A stretch of DNA of 10,600 nucleotides, taken from positions 1-10,600 of the forward strand of contig QIKK01000051.1 in the NCBI GenBank assembly GCA_003231925.1. The letters are read 5' to 3'. The notes beneath the pieces were generated by a model. It searched no databases and had not been told where the DNA came from. It saw nothing but the letters and a program-made list of their open reading frames with translations. The position numbers and the translations under genes were made by a program. Within the stretch, counting starts at the first letter, position 1. The number at the start of each line of letters is the position of its first letter. The stretch is from Candidatus Saccharimonadota bacterium. Lineage in GTDB: Bacteria > Patescibacteriota > Saccharimonadia > Saccharimonadales > SZUA-47. Positions 5,381 to 10,600 of this stretch are shown here, piece after piece.

Positions 5381-7561
5381 GTGGAAAGATTACTTGACGA
5401 TTTAAACAAAGAGCAAAGAAGGGCTGTCTTACAAACAGAAGGTCCCCTTCTGATTCAGGCTGGTGCTGGTTCTGGTAAAACAAAGACGCTCATTCATAGG
5501 ATTGCCTATATACTGCAACAAAATCTGGCTGTACCTCAACAGATATTGGCAGTCACCTTCACAAACAAAGCAGCCAAAGAAATGCGAGCTAGAATAGCAA
5601 AGTTATTGGGAGGGAATCCAGATAGCAGAACCTTCTTGCCCTATATGGGTACTTTCCATGGTATTTGTGTGCGGTTCTTACGACAAGACGGTGAACATAT
5701 CAGGATTCCCAAAAGTTTTGTGATTTATGATGAAGCAGATCGATTAGCAACAATAAAACGGGTAGCTAAGAAATTAATGTTAGATGAAAAAATCTATCCA
5801 CCACGCACTATAGCCAATTTAATAAGTAGTGCTAAAAATGAGGCAATTGACCCTGTTGAATATGCTAATTTAGCAAATAGTCCTACGCAACAAGTAGCTG
5901 CGGAAGTGTATCCAGGCTACCAAGAAGCCTTAAAAGGAGCCGGTGCTCTGGATTTTGATGATTTAATAACTAGAACCCTACAATTGTTCACGACAGTTAA
6001 GGAAGTTCGTGATAAATGGTCTGCGAGCTTCAAATATATTATGATTGATGAATATCAGGATACTAACGCAGCTCAGTACAAATTGATAAAAATATTAGTT
6101 AATGAAAACCAGAATATCGCTGTAGTTGGCGACGATTGGCAGTCAGTCTATGGGTGGAGAGGTGCCGATTTTCATAATATTTTAAATTTTGAGAAGGATT
6201 ACAAGGGTACTACGGTAATTAAGTTAGAGCAAAACTATCGTAGCACAAAACCCATATTGGAAGGGGCGCATTCCATAATAACTAAAAATAAAAAACGTAG
6301 CGATAAAAGATTATGGACGGACAAAACTTCCGGGAAACCCATTCAAATAGTTGCTGTAAGCTCAGAAAGAGCCGAGGCTGAGACAATTGTAAAGCGAGTG
6401 CGTAATAGCGTAGATTCTGGGCTCCGTCGATTTAGTGATTTTGCTGTTTTGTATAGAACTAATGCCCAAAGCCGGTCAATAGAAGAAGCCTTTTTACATT
6501 ACAGCGTCCCTTATAGAATTGTTGGTGGTCAGCGTTTTTATGATCGTAAAGAGATTAAAGATATCATGTCATACCTACGTTTTATGTATCAACCTGCCGA
6601 CAGGGTTAGTTTTGAGAGGATAGTTAATGTACCGGCACGGGGAATTGGCAAAATTAGTTTACAGAGATTTTATGATTGGCAAGAATCAAAAGGACTAACA
6701 TTGTTGCAGGCCTTAGAGAGGGTTGGTGAAGTAGATAAACTTCCGATTAAGGCTTTGAGTGGGCTTAGAGAACTTTTAGATATTATTTTCTCAGCACAAC
6801 AAAATATTGATGATTTAGCGGTAGTTGGTATAGTGGACTCTCTACTTAAGCGTATCGATTATATGACATATCTAGAAGATGGTTCACCTGCGGGCGATGC
6901 CAGACAGGAGAATGTAAGAGAATTATTAAGTGTTGCAAAACAATATAATGAACTAGGTTTAAGTGGTTTTCTAGAAGAGATATCGTTGGTTAGTGATATT
7001 GATATTGCTAATTTTAGTAATAACGCTGTTACTTTGATGACTTTGCATGCATCTAAGGGGCTAGAATTTCCAGTAGTATTTATAGCTGGGATGGAAGAAA
7101 CAATTTTTCCGCACAGTAGAGCTATGTATGATCAGTCTGAGATGGAAGAAGAGCGTCGTTTGTGCTATGTCGGAATGACCAGAGCAAAAGATGAATTATA
7201 CATGTTGCATTCAGTAAGTAGAATGTTATATGGGGGGACTCAGCATAATCCACCCTCGAGATTCCTATCAGAAATATCTGGAGATATGGTTCAAGAGGTC
7301 TCGGCGGGACTTAGTTCGTCAAAATCATCTTTGTTCTCTTCAGAGGGGGATTTGACGGATTGGGCAGGAAAAATAGAAGACAAAGGACCAATCAGTGAAG
7401 AGCCTCGGTATGTTTTAGAGCACAAGAGGGGTGATAAAGTTATTCATGAGCTGTTCGGTCATGGGATAATCGTGGATATCGATGGAGACATGCTAGCAAT
7501 AAAGTTTGCAAATGGCATAAAGAAGTTTAATTCCAGTTTTGCCCCTATAAAAAAGTTATAA
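5381..7561 (+). CDS. pcrA: PcrA/UvrD-type superfamily 1 DNA helicase
   Basis: This ATP-driven 3'-5' helicase acts in nucleotide excision repair, replication restart and clearing of RNA polymerase. From the GTG start it is 726 residues, close to classical PcrA. Motifs in order: Q-motif region LNKEQRRAV, Walker A AGAGSGKT (27-34, K33), Ia AVTFTNKAAKEM, Walker B IDEYQD (D223, E224), III GDDWQSVYGWRGAD, IV EQNYRST, V TLHASKGLEFPVVF, and VI CYVGMTRAKDEL with arginine finger R601. A C-terminal Tudor-like domain (GDKVIHELFGHG, from about 684) matches the PcrA tail that contacts RNA polymerase. Motif III has Trp253 where most homologues have Asp. GTG at 5381 is chosen because MERLLDDLNKEQ is the family N-terminus; TTG at 5363 would lie on the -10 box. 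Confidence 0.95.
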   Translation: MERLLDDLNKEQRRAVLQTEGPLLIQAGAGSGKTKTLIHRIAYILQQNLAVPQQILAVTFTNKAAKEMRARIAKLLGGNPDSRTFLPYMGTFHGICVRFLRQDGEHIRIPKSFVIYDEADRLATIKRVAKKLMLDEKIYPPRTIANLISSAKNEAIDPVEYANLANSPTQQVAAEVYPGYQEALKGAGALDFDDLITRTLQLFTTVKEVRDKWSASFKYIMIDEYQDTNAAQYKLIKILVNENQNIAVVGDDWQSVYGWRGADFHNILNFEKDYKGTTVIKLEQNYRSTKPILEGAHSIITKNKKRSDKRLWTDKTSGKPIQIVAVSSERAEAETIVKRVRNSVDSGLRRFSDFAVLYRTNAQSRSIEEAFLHYSVPYRIVGGQRFYDRKEIKDIMSYLRFMYQPADRVSFERIVNVPARGIGKISLQRFYDWQESKGLTLLQALERVGEVDKLPIKALSGLRELLDIIFSAQQNIDDLAVVGIVDSLLKRIDYMTYLEDGSPAGDARQENVRELLSVAKQYNELGLSGFLEEISLVSDIDIANFSNNAVTLMTLHASKGLEFPVVFIAGMEETIFPHSRAMYDQSEMEEERRLCYVGMTRAKDELYMLHSVSRMLYGGTQHNPPSRFLSEISGDMVQEVSAGLSSSKSSLFSSEGDLTDWAGKIEDKGPISEEPRYVLEHKRGDKVIHELFGHGIIVDIDGDMLAIKFANGIKKFNSSFAPIKKL

Positions 7562-7580
7562 TATGTCTATGGTAGTTCTG

Positions 7581-7603
7581 TATAAAATGACAGTAATTGG
7601 AAG
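7581..7603 (+). promoter_or_regulatory. Possible promoter and ribosome binding site of the Nudix gene
   Basis: TATAAA (7581-7586), or overlapping TAAAAT (7583-7588), lies in the 48-bp gap after pcrA, about 22-24 bases before the Nudix ATG. GGAAG (7599-7603) at 6 bases before the ATG is a fair Shine-Dalgarno sequence. No clear -35 box is seen. Confidence 0.4.
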
Positions 7604-7609
7604 TATCAA

Positions 7610-8044
7610 ATGAAAAAGCTAGGTAGAGTGTTGTTTTATTTGTTATGGCCATTTGTTTGGTTTTACGCACCATTGCGCATCAGAGTACGAGCAATTATTT
7701 TAGTTAAAGGGAAGATATTATTGGTAAAAAATTGGTTTGGCCCGGCTTATTGGCAACTACCAGGCGGAGGATTGGAGCTTACAGAACAGCCAGTTGATGC
7801 TATAATCCGTGAAATTAAAGAAGAACTAAGCATTATTATTAAACCTACGCAAGTTAAGCATTTAACACAAGGACCTATTATAATTAACAAAAAGGGGCTT
7901 TTGTATAGATATAGAATAGTCTTGATTAAGCTTAAGAGCTTTCCTGAAATTTCTATGTCTAGAGAACTAACTCAATACAAATGGGAGCCAATCAATTCAA
8001 CATCGCTACCCTCAGAGTTAGCACATATCAATACCTCTCTTTAA
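7610..8044 (+). CDS. Nudix hydrolase with hydrophobic N-terminal segment
   Basis: This 144-residue protein carries a Nudix box at residues 53-75: G53, E59, R67, E68, E71 and E72 fit the G-x5-E-x7-RE-U-x-EE core that binds metal for pyrophosphate hydrolysis of nucleoside-diphosphate-linked substrates. The box glycine normally two positions after EE is Ser74, a minor deviation. WQLPGGG precedes the box, as usual. Residues about 6-22 (RVLFYLLWPFVWFYAPL) are hydrophobic and aromatic and precede the basic RIRVRA, so the enzyme may be membrane-associated through a short anchor or re-entrant helix. The hydrolase core would stay cytoplasmic if the N-terminus lies in the membrane interface. Substrate cannot be predicted: housecleaning of damaged nucleotides, RNA decapping and nucleotide-sugar hydrolysis are all possible. 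Confidence 0.88.
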   Translation: MKKLGRVLFYLLWPFVWFYAPLRIRVRAIILVKGKILLVKNWFGPAYWQLPGGGLELTEQPVDAIIREIKEELSIIIKPTQVKHLTQGPIIINKKGLLYRYRIVLIKLKSFPEISMSRELTQYKWEPINSTSLPSELAHINTSL

Positions 8045-8046
8045 GA

Positions 8047-8081
8047 TGTTATACTGTTACATGGCTTAGATTAAGTAAGCC
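8047..8081 (+). promoter_or_regulatory. Extended -10 promoter and 5' leader hairpin of the G5/lysozyme-like gene
   Basis: TGtTATACT (8047-8055) is a strong extended -10, predicting a start near 8062. The leader then opens directly with a 6-bp hairpin GGCTTA/TAAGCC (8063-8068 with 8076-8081, 7-base loop), ending 8 bases before the ATG. A 5'-terminal stem could stabilise the mRNA or modulate ribosome access. The site between hairpin and ATG offers only a weak TTAGAG. Confidence 0.45.
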
Positions 8082-8089
8082 TTAGAGAT

Positions 8090-9346
8090 ATGATTAAGAG
8101 AACTCAAATTGCCCTGCGTAAGTCTAAAAGACGCGTTAAACTTAAAGCAAAGTTTTTGTTAAGGCATCCGTTATTGGTGCCGTTGGTAGTTTTCTTTGTA
8201 GTTTTCTTCTCAGGGCTAACTCTATTTGTAGTTTTTGGTGCAACAACTCAAGGGGCTAAAGACACTCATATTGTCAATTTGTATGTTGATGGAAAGAAAC
8301 GAACAGTAAGCACAAGGGCCAAAACAATAGAGGATTTACTAAATCGTTTAAAAATACCGCTAATACCTGAAGATATTACGGAACCTAGCCGGACGACGCC
8401 AATAATAGAGGATAATACCCAAATTAATATTTATCGTGCTCGTCCTATAGCCATCACGGATGGGAACCGCACACTTACTCTTTTGAGTGCCCAACGTGCC
8501 CCTAGGCTGTTAGCCATTCAGGCTGGTATCAGTCTGCTTCCGCAGGATAAAGTGTATTACGACGAGACCCCGGCACAAGACACATTAGCTAGTAGTGCCA
8601 GTGAACGGCTAGTCATTAAGAGGTCTGTAGAGGTTCAGTTAAGCCTTTTTGGTGTAATTACCAAAATTAGATCAACTGCCAGTAACGTCGGAGATTTATT
8701 AAAAGAACATGGTATCAATCTGGCTGGTGGGGAAACTGTGCAACCTCAAGATAAGGCTACGGCAATTCGAACGGGAATGCTCATTTCTGTTAATAAACCA
8801 GGCACTAAGACGCTAGCTGTTACAGAAGTTATCCAATATAAAACAGACTTTCTGGTAGATTCTACCCTAGCTTCAGGAAAAACTCGTATTGATAGACATG
8901 GTGTTAAGGGTGAACAGGCAGTAATCTATGAAATAGTTGAGAAAAATGGTGTAGAAGTCTCAAGAAGGAAATTACAAAGAATAATAACGATAAAGCCAAT
9001 TAACGAGATTCGTGTCCGTGGTATAAAAATAGCATCGCTTAATTCTAATGTTAGTGTCTCTGGTAGTAAATCTGCACTGATGGCAACGGCAGGCATTTCT
9101 GCTTCGGATTACTCCTATGTAGATTACATAATTACAAGAGAGTCTAACTGGCGTCCTGGAGCTTTTAATTCTGGTTCTGGTGCATACGGTTTGTGCCAGT
9201 CTTTGCCAGCAAGTAAAATGGCATCTGCAGGTGGTGATTATCTAACCAATCCAACAACACAGCTAAGATGGTGCAGTAACTACGCTTTGCGTTATGGCGG
9301 GTGGCAAGGGGCTTATAATGCCTGGTTAGCCCAAGGTTGGTGGTAA
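8090..9346 (+). CDS. Membrane-anchored cell-wall enzyme: ubiquitin-like (DUF348) repeats, G5 domain, lysozyme-like domain
   Basis: This 418-residue envelope protein is built like actinobacterial Rpf (resuscitation-promoting factor) and firmicute YabE proteins. A basic N-terminus and one hydrophobic helix (about 27-49) anchor it with the rest outside. Three DUF348-like modules follow, at about 60-116, 118-177 and 180-240, then a G5 domain at about 241-315 (AVTEVIQYKTDF... GVKGEQAVIYEIVEKNG). The C-terminal lysozyme-like domain (about 337-418) has the catalytic-type glutamate in ITRESNW (E351), GAYGLCQSLP with the SKM that follows, and ends AYNAWLAQGWW. It should cut peptidoglycan glycan strands, serving wall remodelling, division or, in an episymbiont, attack on a host wall. 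Two cysteines (about 369 and 395) in this domain could form a disulfide. Which bond it cuts is not determined. Confidence 0.9.
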   Translation: MIKRTQIALRKSKRRVKLKAKFLLRHPLLVPLVVFFVVFFSGLTLFVVFGATTQGAKDTHIVNLYVDGKKRTVSTRAKTIEDLLNRLKIPLIPEDITEPSRTTPIIEDNTQINIYRARPIAITDGNRTLTLLSAQRAPRLLAIQAGISLLPQDKVYYDETPAQDTLASSASERLVIKRSVEVQLSLFGVITKIRSTASNVGDLLKEHGINLAGGETVQPQDKATAIRTGMLISVNKPGTKTLAVTEVIQYKTDFLVDSTLASGKTRIDRHGVKGEQAVIYEIVEKNGVEVSRRKLQRIITIKPINEIRVRGIKIASLNSNVSVSGSKSALMATAGISASDYSYVDYIITRESNWRPGAFNSGSGAYGLCQSLPASKMASAGGDYLTNPTTQLRWCSNYALRYGGWQGAYNAWLAQGWW

Positions 9347-9650
9347 ACCATATTAAGAGGAGGTGACTCTTCTTCTCATCATGTAGAGTAACTTTCAGCA
9401 CCAGAATGTTCTGGTTGCTCACTTTCCCGAGTTTGAATAAATTTTCATAAAGTAAATTCGTAAAATTTCATTGTTTACTACCTAGGGACAGAAGAATACG
9501 GATTTATCCAGGTGCCTTTACTGGTCTCACTTCGTAGTATTAAGATACAGTTTGTGTTTCGTAGTAAAAACACTACGCTCGCTCCAGCTAACCTTTGTTT
9601 TTTCTTAAAAGAGGCGTGCACTTCGTCTCTTTTTAATATACGATAAAGAA
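9347..9650 (+). other. 304-bp hairpin-rich intergenic region before ksgA
   Basis: No convincing protein gene lies here, but it is full of inverted repeats. AAGAG/CTCTT (9355-9359 with 9367-9371) follows the upstream stop. ACCAGA/TCTGGT plus AGC/GCT (9397-9405 with 9410-9419, one bulge) is a good hairpin. AGTAAA/TTTACT (9451-9456 with 9474-9479) and CCAG/CTGG (9508-9511 with 9521-9524) are weaker. CGTAGT/ACTACG (9560-9565 with 9572-9577) is strong. The 9-mer TTCGTAGTA occurs at 9531-9539 and again at 9558-9566, so ACTACG can pair with either copy, and GTGTTT/AAACAC (9554-9559 with 9568-9573) competes with both. The region ends in a terminator. It could be a ksgA leader with attenuation or a small RNA gene; I could not match a known RNA family. 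Confidence 0.45.
9607..9634 (+). terminator. Intrinsic terminator just upstream of ksgA
   Basis: AAAAGAGGCG (9607-9616) pairs with CGTCTCTTTT (9624-9633) with one G-U pair, leaving a 7-base loop, and the U-run ends at 9634. The T-rich stretch on the other side (9597-9603) means the stem could also stop transcription on the minus strand, though no minus-strand gene is seen nearby. It would end transcripts from the G5/lysozyme-like gene or a small RNA. Because the ksgA ATG follows only 16 bases later, ksgA expression needs either anti-termination or a promoter inside or just after the stem; TACGAT (9639-9644) is a weak candidate. Confidence 0.65.
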
Positions 9651-10442
9651 ATGGAAATTGACGAGAAAAACACCAAGAAGGCTCTGGGTCAACATTGGTT
9701 GCGGGATAAAGATGTCCTTAAGGCAATCTCTGATTCCGCAAATATTCAGAGAGGCGATTATATATTAGAAATTGGTCCTGGTGAAGGCACTTTGACTGAC
9801 GTTTTGTCGGAGAGCGGTGCAAATATTATGGCTTTAGAATTTGATCAAGAGTTGATCCCTATGTTAAGAAAAAAATATAAAAATAACAATAATGTTCAAA
9901 TCCAAGAAGGGGATATAAGAACCTTTGACTATAGTAAGTTGCCTCAAGACTATAAAATAGTCGCAAACATACCATATTATCTAACAAGCCATTTAATAAG
10001 GGCTTTGGGCGAGAGTAATAACCAACCATCAATTGCGGTGTTGTTGATTCAAGAGGAGGTTGCTCAGCGAATCTGTGCAAAACCAGGAAAAATGAGTATT
10101 TTAGCAATAACTTCCCAGTTTTTCTTTAAATGCGACCTAGGTGTTGGAATAAAAGCCAGTATGTTTTATCCACCGCCAAAGGTTAATTCTCAAGTCGTAG
10201 TTCTGACAAGACGTTCATCCGCACTTTTTAACATCAGTTCTAGGCAGTTTTTTCAGGTTGTGAAGGCTGGGTTTTCAGAAAAACGTAAGACTCTGCAGAA
10301 TTCGTTAAGTGGGGCTTTAAATATTACCAAAAAAAATAGTGAGCTATTACTCAACAACTCAAGCATTAACCCTAAAGCTCGTGCTCAGGAGCTTAGCCTT
10401 GCAGAATGGTACACTCTGTGCCTCAACTATCAAGAAACCTGA
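9651..10442 (+). CDS. rsmA (ksgA): 16S rRNA (adenine1518/1519-N6) dimethyltransferase
   Basis: This enzyme dimethylates two adjacent adenines in the 3'-terminal hairpin of 16S rRNA using S-adenosylmethionine, a late small-subunit maturation step. At 263 residues it is of normal length. KKALGQHWLRD (9-19) corresponds to the usual LGQNFL N-terminal motif, here with His-Trp. Motif I is LEIGPGEGT (39-47); E63 in ALEFD should contact the ribose and D88 in EGDIR the adenine. Motif IV, NIPYYLT (106-112), forms the catalytic pocket for the target adenine. YPPPKVNSQVV and GFSEKRKTLQNSL are further family signatures, the second in the RNA-binding C-terminal region. The start at 9651 gives the family N-terminus, has only a weak purine stretch (AAAGAA) before it, and lies just behind a terminator. 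Confidence 0.95.
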   Translation: MEIDEKNTKKALGQHWLRDKDVLKAISDSANIQRGDYILEIGPGEGTLTDVLSESGANIMALEFDQELIPMLRKKYKNNNNVQIQEGDIRTFDYSKLPQDYKIVANIPYYLTSHLIRALGESNNQPSIAVLLIQEEVAQRICAKPGKMSILAITSQFFFKCDLGVGIKASMFYPPPKVNSQVVVLTRRSSALFNISSRQFFQVVKAGFSEKRKTLQNSLSGALNITKKNSELLLNNSSINPKARAQELSLAEWYTLCLNYQET

Positions 10443-10459
10443 GTGCCCAAGTCTAGTTA

Positions 10460-10486
10460 TTGCAACAGAAGCCGTAAGAGTATAAT
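10460..10486 (+). promoter_or_regulatory. Consensus -10 box downstream of ksgA
   Basis: A perfect TATAAT (10481-10486) follows TTGCAA (10460-10465) with a short 15-base spacer. The predicted start near 10493 is followed by an 8-codon mini-ORF (ATG 10499, stop 10520-10522), and then by a second -10 for the terminal gene. Confidence 0.4.
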
Positions 10487-10524
10487 GGTCTTGATGTAAT
10501 GATACCTAGGCTATTCACTTAAAA

Positions 10525-10533
10525 TGGTACAAT
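10525..10533 (+). promoter_or_regulatory. Extended -10 promoter of the terminal gene
   Basis: TGgTACAAT (10525-10533) is an extended -10 whose expected transcription start, 7 bases downstream, falls exactly on the GTG at 10540. This predicts a leaderless mRNA. No -35 box is visible. Confidence 0.45.
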
Positions 10534-10539
10534 GTAGCT

Positions 10540-10600
10540 GTGGAACAGATTATTATAAGAGTTGTGATGGCCTGCAATTATAAAATACCTGAAGTTAGAA
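10540..10600 (+). CDS. Unidentified gene, first 20 codons (runs off the window)
   Basis: An open frame begins at GTG 10540 and stays open to the window end. The peptide starts MEQIIIRVVMACNY and continues with KIPEVR. I do not recognise it from this little. The GTG sits at the expected start of transcription of the extended -10 upstream, and a GTG-GAA opening is also used by pcrA in this window, which supports this start. An in-frame ATG at 10567, preceded by AAGAG (10557-10561), is an alternative. Other frames are soon closed by stops. Confidence 0.45.
   Translation, partial: MEQIIIRVVMACNYKIPEVR

Noticed and set aside
9165..9422. Open frame on the minus strand of 85 codons overlapping the end of the cell-wall enzyme gene
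   Set aside because: Most of it is antisense to the well-supported lysozyme-like domain, with no promoter, ribosome binding site or recognisable product.
9406..9450. 14-codon ORF (ATG 9406) with a hydrophobic peptide
   Set aside because: Its ATG lies within a hairpin loop, no ribosome binding site precedes it, and such short frames are expected by chance.
9347..9634. Known structured RNA (6S, SRP, RNase P or tmRNA) before ksgA
   Set aside because: I looked for conserved cores such as the SRP apical GGAAG loop context, the RNase P P4 core and a 3' CCA of tmRNA, and found no convincing match, so it is reported only as an unassigned structured region.
1..10600. CRISPR array, tRNA, rRNA, insertion sequence or prophage genes
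   Set aside because: I saw no regularly spaced repeats, no tRNA-like T-loop sequence with matching arms, and no transposase, integrase or phage structural motif in any open frame.

Overview
The window looks like a stretch of an AT-rich, small-genome bacterium of the Candidate Phyla Radiation, most likely a Saccharibacterium (TM7). This is an inference. It rests on the divergent forms of the core enzymes (KsgA with GQHWL instead of GQNFL, PcrA with GDDWQS instead of GDDDQS), on a cell-wall lysin with ubiquitin-like/G5 repeats, and on compact packing with very short intergenic gaps. The standard genetic code fits: UGA acts as a stop in the antitoxin and ksgA, which argues against the UGA-glycine lineages (Gracilibacteria, Absconditabacteria).

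Left part (1-1117, minus strand): a RelB/RelE-type toxin-antitoxin pair, with the toxin cut by the window edge, lies downstream of a RibD-C/dihydrofolate-reductase-like gene. Between them is a 189-bp gap holding a nested stem-loop (489-547) flanked by 9-bp direct repeats, and the antitoxin promoter.

Central part (1180-5331, plus strand): a glycolytic cluster of pyruvate kinase, phosphoglycerate kinase and triosephosphate isomerase, followed by an unrecognised single-pass membrane protein whose start abuts tpiA. pgk and tpiA are 7 bp apart and the next gene begins 4 bp after tpiA, so these three are probably co-transcribed. The dfr-like gene and pyk diverge from a 62-bp region with a candidate -10 box on each strand. 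GAPDH and enolase are not in this window.

Right part (5381-10600, plus strand): a PcrA/UvrD helicase, a Nudix hydrolase with a hydrophobic N-terminus, and a membrane-anchored ubiquitin-like/G5/lysozyme-like cell-wall enzyme. A 304-bp hairpin-rich gap ending in an intrinsic terminator comes next, then the 16S rRNA dimethyltransferase ksgA/rsmA, and the first 20 codons of an unidentified gene. Each of these genes has its own likely -10 element, so this part is a row of co-oriented but separately promoted genes.

The most unusual recurring signal is the position of the -10 elements. Several, often of the extended TGnTAnAAT form, lie 6-9 bases before a start codon (antitoxin, dfr-like gene, pyk, pcrA, terminal gene). 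This predicts leaderless or nearly leaderless mRNAs beside genes that do carry a ribosome binding site (pgk, tpiA, Nudix). I did not find a clear new defence or mobile system. The best candidates for something undescribed are the stem-loop element at 476-573, the structured region before ksgA, and the unrecognised membrane protein after tpiA.
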